Below the pieces are notes generated by a model that was given only the letters and a program-made list of their open reading frames with translations, searched no databases and was not told the origin of the DNA. The translations under genes were made by a program, and so were the position numbers. Below, piece after piece: positions 1 through 7,075 of a stretch of 64,000 nucleotides of DNA. The stretch's first letter is position 1. Each line of letters starts with the position of its first letter. Source of the DNA: F23-D06 sp045132055 (GTDB lineage Bacteria > Bacteroidota > Bacteroidia > Bacteroidales > WCHB1-69); the NCBI GenBank assembly GCA_045132055.1, contig JBGURP010000012.1, positions 1-64,000 of the forward strand. The letters run 5' to 3'.

Positions 1-1
1 A

Positions 2-139
2 CGCATGAATGTGACGCATAACACCATATACCGCCACATCGCACGCCTCAAACAGCAGGGCCTCATCGAGCACGTCGGGGCGAACAAAACGGGAGGATAC
101 AGGGTAGTTGAGAGATTAGAGATTAGAGATGAGAGATGA
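2..139 (+). CDS. C-terminus of a winged-helix (AlbA_2/RecG-like) DNA-binding protein, partial
   Basis: The frame is open from the window edge and ends at TGA 137-139. The visible 45 or so residues read as a helix-turn-helix: a recognition-helix stretch (NTIYRHIARLKQQGLIEHVG) followed by a wing (NKTGGYRVV). This is the usual C-terminal end of Bacteroidota proteins that carry an N-terminal AlbA_2 (Schlafen-like) ATP-binding domain, but only the tail is visible, so the family is an inference. The last ten codons (VERLEIRDER) and the stop lie inside a low-complexity GAGATTAGAGAT-type repeat, so the native end was probably replaced when the repeat arrived. Confidence 0.6.
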   Translation, partial: RMNVTHNTIYRHIARLKQQGLIEHVGANKTGGYRVVERLEIRDER

Positions 140-165
140 GGGTTAGGAGTTAGGAGTTTTGGGGA
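101..165. repeat. Low-complexity GAGAGATTAGAGAT / GGTTAGGAGTTAGGAG repeat
   Basis: Short degenerate units (GAGATTAGAGATTAGAGATG, then GGTTAGGAGTTAGGAG) run across the end of the upstream gene. The reverse complement of the first unit recurs at about 35936-35971, at the end of nadD. It encodes nothing recognisable and supplies the stop codon of the upstream gene. Confidence 0.75.
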
Positions 166-188
166 TGGAGGAGGTGGATATTAGTTAC

Positions 189-291
189 GTACCTTCGGCA
201 CGCTGGGTTCCATAGAGATCATCACCACCCCAAACTGCGCTCCTTTCAGTCGCTTGTTAGGGGTTATTGGGATGGCGTGCTTCCAGCACGC
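189..291 (-). repeat. Dispersed hairpin element, copy 1 (long form)
   Basis: Read on the minus strand, it begins with a perfect 7-bp hairpin at 291-275 (GCGTGCT, loop GGA, AGCACGC). CATCCCAATAACCCC follows, then a block around ACAAGCGACTGAAAGGAG and GCAGTTTGGGG (about 260-225). It continues to about 189 as a stretch that can be read KRLKGAQFGVVMISMEPSV, though no start codon makes it a gene. A second copy lies at 34340-34407 on the plus strand; its hairpin has a different sequence that still pairs perfectly. I infer a structured mobile or REP-like element. Confidence 0.7.
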
Positions 292-302
292 AAACTCAGA
301 AT

Positions 303-357
303 GAACCTATTTCACCCCATTTACCCCATGTACCCCATGTACCCCATTCACCTCATG
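303..357. repeat. Low-complexity TTTACCCCATGTACCCC repeat
   Basis: A run of roughly 9-bp units (variants of CACCCCATT, TACCCCATG and CACCTCATG) fills this part of the gap. The same family appears in reverse complement at 35855-35897 and in weaker form at 45288-45318 and 45425-45447. No coding or regulatory role is visible. Confidence 0.7.
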
Positions 358-365
358 TACCAAAA

Positions 366-389
366 AGAGACGCACGACCGTGCGTCTCT
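366..389. repeat. Perfect palindromic hairpin (GAGACGCACG)
   Basis: AGAGACGCACG, a two-base spacer AC, then CGTGCGTCTCT: an 11-bp perfect inverted repeat. It sits 31 bases before the A+T-rich promoter segment of the next gene. No T-tract follows directly, so a REP-type palindrome is more likely than an intrinsic terminator. Confidence 0.8.
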
Positions 390-428
390 ACTGTACCCTG
401 TTCCCTGCTCACTGTTCACTTTTTTTCG

Positions 429-436
429 TACCTTTG
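429..436 (+). promoter_or_regulatory. Bacteroidota -7 promoter box (TACCTTTG)
   Basis: TACCTTTG matches the Bacteroidota -7 consensus TAnnTTTG and lies 41 bases before the ATG at 478. A clear -33 TTTG is not visible; the upstream 20 bases are repeat-derived and T-rich. Confidence 0.6.
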
Positions 437-477
437 CAGCCGATATATTATGTTAGGGTAAAAATATCTAATTTTGT

Positions 478-1686
478 ATGAAGATCGGACTGATTAGAGA
501 GACGAAGGTTCCCGAGGACAATCGCGTGGCGCTGACACCCAGCCATTTAGCCGAGTTGCAACGCTGCTTCCCGCAGGATGAATTTGTGGTGCAGTCGAGC
601 GAGACGCGCGCCTACAGCGACGAGGCATACCGCAACGCCGGCGTGCAAGTGGCCGAAAATGTGGACGACTGCGACATCCTGTTCGGCATCAAGGAGGCGG
701 ACATCCGCACGCTGATTCCGAACAAGCACTACTTCTTCTTCGGACACATTGCCAAGATGCAGGCTTACAATCGCCCGTTGCTGCAGACCCTGATAGCCAA
801 GCACATCACCTTCTCGGATTACGAGTACTTAGTGGATGACGACAACCGTCGCGTGTGCGCGTTCGGCTGGTGGGCCGGCATCGTGGGCGTCTATTATACC
901 CTGCGCGGCTATGGCCTCCGCCATCATCTCTATGAACTGCCCCAACCCGACAAACATTTTACCCTGGAAAAACTCACACAAGCTTTGAAGTCGGTGCAAC
1001 TGCCACCCATCAAAATGCTGGTGACCGGCAACGGGCGTGTCTCGCACGGCGCACAACACCTCCTTGAAACCTTGGGCACCACTCGCCTCACGGAAGAGCA
1101 GTTCCTCGCTGATGGGCCTGTCAATAGCCTCTCGTTCTGCGCCGTAGATGCCGACCACCTCGTGGCCCGCAACGATGGCGGGGCTTTCTCGTGGGACCAC
1201 TTCACCCAAAAACCATCTGCCTACCACAGCGACTTCATGCGCTGGGCCCGCCAAGCCGACGTACTGGTGTGTGCCCACTTCTGGGCTCCGGAGGCCCCTG
1301 TTTACCTCAGCCAAGAGAACCTGGCCGACCCTACCCTGCGCATCCGCTTCATCGGCGACATCACCTGCGACATCCAGGGCAGCATCCAGAGCACCCTACG
1401 CGCCTCCACCCACGCCGAGCCCTACTACGACTACAACCCCATCACCGGCCAAGAGGAACCCGCTTTCTCCAACGACAGCAACATCTCCGTAATGGCCGTG
1501 GACACTTGCCCCAACGCACTGGCCCTCGACACCAGCGCCTATTTCGGCGACATGCTCATGCAACACGTGCTCACGCCCCTGCTCAAACGGGAACACTCCA
1601 ACATCATCCAACGCGCCACCATCCTCGAAAACGGCACGCTTACCCCGAAATTCAACTACTTAGAACCTTTTGCAAAAGGGGAATAA
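478..1686 (+). CDS. Alanine dehydrogenase/PNT-family enzyme, possibly NAD-dependent saccharopine (lysine-forming) dehydrogenase
   Basis: A 402-residue soluble protein. The N-terminus carries the AlaDH/PNT signature (RETKVPEDNRVALTPSH, residues 7-23) and the middle a Rossmann nucleotide site (VTGNGRVSHGA, from residue 182). The overall size fits the LYS1/alanine dehydrogenase family, which uses NAD(H) to form or oxidise amino-acid C-N bonds. Members annotated as alanine dehydrogenase and as lysine-forming saccharopine dehydrogenase are hard to separate by eye, so the substrate is left open. The ATG at 478 follows a TAnnTTTG box. The gene ends 19 bases before the flippase gene and may be cotranscribed with the polysaccharide locus, although its role there is not obvious. 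Confidence 0.75.
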   Translation: MKIGLIRETKVPEDNRVALTPSHLAELQRCFPQDEFVVQSSETRAYSDEAYRNAGVQVAENVDDCDILFGIKEADIRTLIPNKHYFFFGHIAKMQAYNRPLLQTLIAKHITFSDYEYLVDDDNRRVCAFGWWAGIVGVYYTLRGYGLRHHLYELPQPDKHFTLEKLTQALKSVQLPPIKMLVTGNGRVSHGAQHLLETLGTTRLTEEQFLADGPVNSLSFCAVDADHLVARNDGGAFSWDHFTQKPSAYHSDFMRWARQADVLVCAHFWAPEAPVYLSQENLADPTLRIRFIGDITCDIQGSIQSTLRASTHAEPYYDYNPITGQEEPAFSNDSNISVMAVDTCPNALALDTSAYFGDMLMQHVLTPLLKREHSNIIQRATILENGTLTPKFNYLEPFAKGE

Positions 1687-1705
1687 CAATAGAACACAAT
1701 AGACC

Positions 1706-3154
1706 ATGGCAGAAGGCGACTTGAAACAGAAGACCATCTCCGGAATGATATGGAGCGGCATCGGGCGAATCGGCACGGTGGGCATCTCCTTCATCTCCAA
1801 CATCGTCCTCGCCCGCTTGCTCATGCCAGACGACTTCGGCTGCATCGGCATGCTGTACGTCTTCATCGCCATCTCCGGCATCTTCGTCAGCGGAGGATTA
1901 GGCCAAGCCCTCATCCAGAAGAAAGAGCCCACCCACATCGACTACACCACCGTTTTCTACTGGAACCTCGTGATGTCAGTGATTTTCTACCTCATCCTCT
2001 TCTTCTGCGCCCCGGCCATTGCCCGATTCTACGAAATCCCACTGTTGAAAGATGTTTTGCGGGTGCAAAGTATCGTGCTGTTTATCCAGTCGTTTGCCAT
2101 CGTGCAATCCAACCAGCTGCAAAAACAGTTGCGATTCAAAGAACTCTCCGTGCGCAACATCGTCTCCGCATTAGCGGGCATGACGGTGGCCATCATCATG
2201 GCTTTCTTAGGCTACGGCGTATGGAGTCTGGTAGCCTCTACGCTCGTCACCGCATTGGTGAGCGTGGCCCTGCTTTGGAAGATGAGCACGTGGCGGCCCA
2301 CCATGGAGTTCAGTTTCCAATCGCTGAAGGAGCTCTTCAGCTTCGGCGGCCTGATGCTCCTTTCTTCTTTGGTGGAGACTATCTACACCAACCTGCAGAG
2401 CCTCATCATCGGCAAGTTCTATTCCGCCAAAGACTTGGGCTACTTCACGCAGGCCAAGAAATTGGAAGAAGTGCCCACCAACTCGCTGTCCGCTATCGTC
2501 AACGAAGTGTCCTTCCCCGTATTTTCTGCTTTGCAGGACGACAAGGAGAAGTTGCTGGCGGGCGTGCGCAAGAATGTGAAAGCCATCACCTACCTCAACT
2601 TCCCGCTGATGGTGTTGCTGATGGTCATCGCCCAACCGCTGATTGTGTTCCTGTACGGAGCCAAATGGGCGCCGGCAGCCCCATTCTTCCAGATTCTGTG
2701 CGTGTCCAGCATGATCTACACGCTCAACACGCTCAACACCAACGTCATCAAATCGTTAGGCAAAAGCGCCATCTACTTCGTCGTTCAGCTTTCCAAACGA
2801 TTGCTCGGCATCGGGCTCATCGTTGCCGGCTTCCAGTTCGGCATCTACGGCTTGCTGTGGGCCGTTACCTCCGTCGGATATATCAGCTTCATCATCAATG
2901 CCATCGTGAATGGCAAACTGATTTGTTACGGGATTCTCAAGCAGATGAAAGATGTGGGACTTTGTTACATCGGCACGGCAGCCATCGGCTTGGCCGTCTA
3001 TTTTCTCGGCACCCTCATACCGTTGCACCCCTATTGGGTCATGTTCATCCAAATCATCCTGTTCGTTGGCATGTACTGGCTGTTTTCCGTTGTATGCAAG
3101 ATGGAAGGCTATCTAACTTATAAAGAGATTCTTTTAAGCAAATTCAAAAAATGA
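1706..3154 (+). CDS. Wzx-type oligosaccharide flippase (MOP superfamily)
   Basis: A 482-residue, highly hydrophobic protein with about 12-14 predicted membrane helices. The opening (SGMIWSGIGRIGTVGISFISNI, then LARLLMPDDFGCIGMLYVF) is typical of the WzxC/RfbX branch of the polysaccharide transporter family, which flips undecaprenyl-linked glycan units across the inner membrane. It heads the surface-polysaccharide genes. The stop overlaps the start of the acyltransferase gene by four bases (ATGA), which implies translational coupling. The substrate is presumably the repeat unit built by the downstream enzymes. Confidence 0.9.
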   Translation: MAEGDLKQKTISGMIWSGIGRIGTVGISFISNIVLARLLMPDDFGCIGMLYVFIAISGIFVSGGLGQALIQKKEPTHIDYTTVFYWNLVMSVIFYLILFFCAPAIARFYEIPLLKDVLRVQSIVLFIQSFAIVQSNQLQKQLRFKELSVRNIVSALAGMTVAIIMAFLGYGVWSLVASTLVTALVSVALLWKMSTWRPTMEFSFQSLKELFSFGGLMLLSSLVETIYTNLQSLIIGKFYSAKDLGYFTQAKKLEEVPTNSLSAIVNEVSFPVFSALQDDKEKLLAGVRKNVKAITYLNFPLMVLLMVIAQPLIVFLYGAKWAPAAPFFQILCVSSMIYTLNTLNTNVIKSLGKSAIYFVVQLSKRLLGIGLIVAGFQFGIYGLLWAVTSVGYISFIINAIVNGKLICYGILKQMKDVGLCYIGTAAIGLAVYFLGTLIPLHPYWVMFIQIILFVGMYWLFSVVCKMEGYLTYKEILLSKFKK

Positions 3155-3900
3155 GTCACCTGAAACTGTTTTTCCATATCCTTTTCAAGACCAACCTCAT
3201 CAAGACCTTGTGGTTGAATTTCAAGATGCTGCCCTTCCAACAGGCAGTGCACTTGCCGATTTATGTTTACGGCAGAGCGGAATTCAGAAGGATGAAAGGA
3301 AAAATCGTGCTGGACACTCCGGACATCTATTCCGGCATGATCAAAATCGGGAAGCGGGACTATTACATCGCCACGGCGGTGCAGAAGTGCATCTGGACCA
3401 TCTCGGGCACGCTGATTTTCCACGGGCCGGTGAAATTCCTGCAGGGCTCCTACTTGCTGATTGCCGACAATGGCACACTCGAAATCGGCGGTCGCGATGG
3501 CATTTTCGGCACCAACATCCGTATCTTCTGCTTCGACCGCATCACCATCGGGCAAAACGTGCGCATGGCGTGGGACATCCAGCTGATGGATTCTTCTTTC
3601 CACTACATAGAGCTGACTCAAAAGGACAATTTGGTGAAACCGCTCACCAAGCCCATCGTGCTGGGCGACAACATCTGGGTGGGCAATCGGACCACCTTCT
3701 CCAAAGGGGCCATCGTGCCCGACCAGACGGTCATTGCATCCAACAGCGTGGTCAACAAGGACTTCACGGGCATTGAGCCCGACACGCTGTTGGCCGGCAC
3801 ACCTGCCATGGTGAAAGCCACGGGCTGCCACCGCATCTTCGATGTGCAGCGCGAAAAAGAGCTGGACAAACAATTCGGTTATTCAAGAACACATCTGTAA
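3151..3900 (+). CDS. Hexapeptide-repeat (left-handed beta-helix) acyltransferase
   Basis: A 249-residue protein whose C-terminal half has hexapeptide turns and the usual ending of CoA-dependent O-acetyltransferases (GDNIWVGNRTTFSKGAIVP near residue 172, then AGTPAMVKA near 216). It probably acetylates or otherwise acylates a sugar of the repeat unit. It sits between the flippase (four-base overlap) and the first ATP-grasp gene (two-base gap). The N-terminal ~80 residues are less typical and may position the glycan acceptor. The acyl donor and the position modified cannot be read from sequence. Confidence 0.85.
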   Translation: MSHLKLFFHILFKTNLIKTLWLNFKMLPFQQAVHLPIYVYGRAEFRRMKGKIVLDTPDIYSGMIKIGKRDYYIATAVQKCIWTISGTLIFHGPVKFLQGSYLLIADNGTLEIGGRDGIFGTNIRIFCFDRITIGQNVRMAWDIQLMDSSFHYIELTQKDNLVKPLTKPIVLGDNIWVGNRTTFSKGAIVPDQTVIASNSVVNKDFTGIEPDTLLAGTPAMVKATGCHRIFDVQREKELDKQFGYSRTHL

Positions 3901-3902
3901 TC

Positions 3903-5045
3903 ATGGGAATATCTGCTGCTTTTCATAAAATCCATCATCTCCGCAACTGGCTGCGACAATATCCGTGCAACCAACGGGGTCGCATTCTGCGTGATTATCT
4001 CCACCTTTACAAGGAAAAAGGTCTCACCATGGAGGAGTATTATGAATTTTCCATGCACGAAAGAAGCGAAAAGTTCCGCAAGCAGTTTTTGGGCATCAAC
4101 GAGCAACGCTGGTATCTGGATTTGCTGAATCCGAAGAAATATTACACATTAGGACGCAACAAATACATTGCCCACCGGATTTTAGAGAACGCTGGCATCC
4201 GCACTTCGGAGTTGTATGCCTATTACCAGCCGGAGGGAAGATGTGAGAGCGGCAGTGTTTCTTCCTCTGTGACCGGCATCTGCAGCATTTTGCACAGTCA
4301 GGGTGTGCAATCCTGCGTGGTGAAAACCACCGAAAGCTCGCACGGCGACAATGTATTGGTAATCACTGCCATCGATTACAAAGAGTCGGAAGCGCTGCTG
4401 CACCTGCACAACGGGAAAGTGATGAAGATGTCGGAAATGCTGGCCGACGAGCCGCTAATCTTCGAGAGTTTAGTCACCCAAACCGACCAGATGGCCGCTT
4501 TGAACGCCAGCTCCGTGAACACGGTGCGCTTCATGACCACGCTATATCCGAATGGGGAAGCGCGCATCATCGCCACCTTCATCAAGATAGGCCGTGCGGG
4601 CAAGTGCGTGGACAACGCGGGCGGCGGTGGCAATGTGGACGCCAGCATCGACACCGAGAGCGGCACGCTGCAATACGCCATCCAGTACGACGGTTGGCGC
4701 AACATCACAGACATTGACAACCACCCCGACAGCGGCAACCCCATCAACGGCGTGCAAATCCAGAATTGGGACAGCATCAAAGCACAAGTGCTGCAATTCC
4801 AGCAGGCCCTCCCCTTCATCAAAGCCTCCGGCTGGGACATTGCCATTACGGACGAAGGTCCCGTGGTGATTGAGGTCAACGACTTCTGGGACCGCACGGG
4901 GCAATATTTCATCCGCCGGGGCTGGCGCGAGGAAATCCGCGACTGCTACTTAGCTTGGCAGAAAACCGGCAAACAATACGGAATGGGACGACTTTCTCAT
5001 TCCCTGTCTAAAAAACACCTTCAGAAAATCATTGCAAAACCATAA
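3903..5045 (+). CDS. Sugar-transfer-associated ATP-grasp protein (first copy)
   Basis: A 380-residue protein resembling the ATPgrasp_ST family (PF14397), found in polysaccharide loci. Visible ATP-grasp landmarks are NTVRFMTTLYPNG near residue 207, a glycine-rich segment (DNAGGGGNVDASID, about 236-249) and the metal-binding strand VIEVNDFWDRTG near 324-335. ATP-grasp enzymes ligate a carboxylate to an amine or thiol through an acyl-phosphate, so in a glycan locus the likely job is joining an amino acid or peptide to a sugar acid. That function is an inference; the family is largely uncharacterised. It lies two bases after the acyltransferase gene and eleven before a second, diverged family member. 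Confidence 0.8.
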   Translation: MGISAAFHKIHHLRNWLRQYPCNQRGRILRDYLHLYKEKGLTMEEYYEFSMHERSEKFRKQFLGINEQRWYLDLLNPKKYYTLGRNKYIAHRILENAGIRTSELYAYYQPEGRCESGSVSSSVTGICSILHSQGVQSCVVKTTESSHGDNVLVITAIDYKESEALLHLHNGKVMKMSEMLADEPLIFESLVTQTDQMAALNASSVNTVRFMTTLYPNGEARIIATFIKIGRAGKCVDNAGGGGNVDASIDTESGTLQYAIQYDGWRNITDIDNHPDSGNPINGVQIQNWDSIKAQVLQFQQALPFIKASGWDIAITDEGPVVIEVNDFWDRTGQYFIRRGWREEIRDCYLAWQKTGKQYGMGRLSHSLSKKHLQKIIAKP

Positions 5046-5056
5046 CACCGACCGCC

Positions 5057-6148
5057 ATGTTCATGAATCTGTACAAACGCTGCCTCGCCAAGCTCACCAA
5101 GCAGGTGTCCATTCACTCCTTTGTGTCGGAGCTGACGAGAAAATACCATAAACTGCACGTGCGCCGGGAGCTGACGCGCGCCCAAAAGCAGGAGATACAA
5201 GCCTACTACAAACAGCTGACGGGCCACCGCGTGCCGCTGATTTGGCACAAGTTCCTCTATTCCAGAACCAACGTCTATTCCAAGCAATACATCCCGCTCA
5301 GCCTGTACCGCACCGAGCTCATCGGCAGGATGAACCAGTTCTGGATGATGGAAGCGTACGCTGACAAGAACATCTCCGACCTGCTTTTCCCCGATGTGAC
5401 GCAACCCAAGATTTTCGTCAAGAACATGAACGGGTATTTCTATGCAGATGGAAAAGCCATCACGCGGGAAGAGGCAGAGCGTATTTGCGGCAATTTAGAG
5501 GCAGCCATCATCAAGCCTTCCATGTCCACACGCGGACACGGCGTGCGCAAAATCCGTGTTCAAAACGGAATCACCGACCTGAACGGGAAAACCATCGGGG
5601 AAGTGTTCACTTCATACGGCCAAGACTTTTTAGTGCAAGAGGTGGTGCAACAGCATGAGGCCATGTGTGCGTTGAATCCCACCTCGGCCAATACCATACG
5701 GCTGCTGACCTACCGCTCGGACATGGAGGTCATCCTCCTCTATGCCGTCATCCGTATCGGTCAGAAGGACCAAGTGATCGACAACGAGAGTTCTGGCGGT
5801 ATCAGCGCGCGTATCAACTTGGACGGCACGTTGGCCAAGTACGCATACGGCGCGCCCGGCAACGACATGGTGGAGAAAACCGATGTCGGCGTCACGCTGG
5901 AAGGCTATGCCATACCCAACTTCGACCAAGTGGTGGCCACCGCCAAACGACTGCACTACAGGCTGCCCTACTTCAACATCGCAGCGTGGGATTTTGCGGT
6001 GGGCAAAGACGGCGAGCCCATCTTCATCGAGTGGAACGCCAACCCCGACCTGAGCCAAACCGCCTACGGACCTGCCTTCGGAGAACACACCGAGCGCATC
6101 TTCCAAGAGACCTACAAGAGGAAAAATTCAAGAAACGAATATTGGTAA
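5057..6148 (+). CDS. Sugar-transfer-associated ATP-grasp protein (second copy)
   Basis: A 363-residue relative of the preceding gene (ATPgrasp_ST type) but clearly diverged. The ATP-binding lysine region AAIIKPSMSTRGHGV starts near residue 149, a glycine/serine loop (NESSGGISARIN) lies near 246, and the metal-binding motif IFIEWNANPDLSQ is near 322-334. Canonical ATP-grasp residues are therefore present and it is probably active. Start: ATG 5057, with an in-frame ATG two codons later (5063) also possible. Two non-identical ATP-grasp ligases side by side suggest that two different substituents are added to the glycan or its precursor. Confidence 0.8.
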   Translation: MFMNLYKRCLAKLTKQVSIHSFVSELTRKYHKLHVRRELTRAQKQEIQAYYKQLTGHRVPLIWHKFLYSRTNVYSKQYIPLSLYRTELIGRMNQFWMMEAYADKNISDLLFPDVTQPKIFVKNMNGYFYADGKAITREEAERICGNLEAAIIKPSMSTRGHGVRKIRVQNGITDLNGKTIGEVFTSYGQDFLVQEVVQQHEAMCALNPTSANTIRLLTYRSDMEVILLYAVIRIGQKDQVIDNESSGGISARINLDGTLAKYAYGAPGNDMVEKTDVGVTLEGYAIPNFDQVVATAKRLHYRLPYFNIAAWDFAVGKDGEPIFIEWNANPDLSQTAYGPAFGEHTERIFQETYKRKNSRNEYW

Positions 6149-6169
6149 ATCAGTAAAAATCAACAATAT

Positions 6170-7057
6170 ATGGAATTTCGTTCCAATACAAACTTAGCCT
6201 TCCGCTATCTACTCACGAGCATCTCGCCCAAGTTGAGCGTGCGCACGCTGTTCCGCATCTATCATCATCGGAAGCTGGACCTCGACAACCCGCAGACGTT
6301 GGATGAGAAGATTCAATGGATGAAGATTAACTACTACAAAGACAACGAGTTAGTGAAAAAATGCGCCGACAAATTGCGTGTGCGCGAGTACGTGCAGGAG
6401 TGCGGATTGGAGCACATCCTTAACCCGTTGCTCGGCACCTACAATCACGCTGATGAAATCAACTGGGACGAGCTTCCTGAAAAATTTGTGCTGAAGTGGA
6501 ACTTCGGTTGCGGCGGCAATGTCATCTGCCCCGACAAGGCCAAACTGGACGTCCCCGCCACCATCCGCGACCTGAACCGCTTTGAGAAAATCAAATTCCA
6601 CCTCATCGCCGCCGAGCCGCAATACGACTTCCCAAAACGCATTCTATGCGAGCACTTTATCGAAACCGAAGACAGACATTCGCCCGTGGATTACAAATTC
6701 TACTGCTTCAACGGCGAAGCCAAATATGTGCTGTGCTGTATTGGGCGTGGCACGCAAGAAAAACCGGATTTCTACTTCTTCGACCGGGATTGGCAACTGC
6801 AACGCCTGAATCGTCAGGGAAAGGCTGCTCCGGAGGGCTTCACCATTCCCAAACCGGAAGGCATGGACCAGCTCTTTGAGTATGCGGAAACGCTCTCCAA
6901 GCCGTTCCCGTTTGTGCGTGCCGACTTCTACCTGGAAGAGGGCCAAGCTTACTTCGGCGAGCTCACCTTCACCCCTGCCGGCGGCTTCGACCGTGGCAGA
7001 TTGCCAGAGACAGACCTGCACTTCGGACAAATGGTGCACCTGCCCGAAAAACATTAA
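6170..7057 (+). CDS. TupA-like ATP-grasp protein
   Basis: A 295-residue protein of the ATPgrasp_TupA type (PF14305), named after the Bacillus gene for teichuronopeptide synthesis. Typical parts are DEKIQWMKINYYKDNELVKK (about residues 45-64, common to the family), the nucleotide-binding strand KFVLKWNFGCGG near 104-115, and the C-terminal metal-site motif GELTFTPAGGFDRG near 263-276. By analogy it may link glutamate-like residues to a polyuronate. It is the third ATP-grasp gene in a row, which strongly suggests an amino-acid- or peptide-decorated polysaccharide. The substrate itself is not deducible. Confidence 0.85.
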   Translation: MEFRSNTNLAFRYLLTSISPKLSVRTLFRIYHHRKLDLDNPQTLDEKIQWMKINYYKDNELVKKCADKLRVREYVQECGLEHILNPLLGTYNHADEINWDELPEKFVLKWNFGCGGNVICPDKAKLDVPATIRDLNRFEKIKFHLIAAEPQYDFPKRILCEHFIETEDRHSPVDYKFYCFNGEAKYVLCCIGRGTQEKPDFYFFDRDWQLQRLNRQGKAAPEGFTIPKPEGMDQLFEYAETLSKPFPFVRADFYLEEGQAYFGELTFTPAGGFDRGRLPETDLHFGQMVHLPEKH

Positions 7058-7075
7058 CCCTAACTTTCCTGGATT

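Noticed and set aside
1750..3123. 457-codon plus-strand ORF overlapping the flippase
   Set aside because: Arg/His/Pro-rich translation typical of an out-of-frame reading of G+C-rich DNA; the flippase frame has clear membrane helices.
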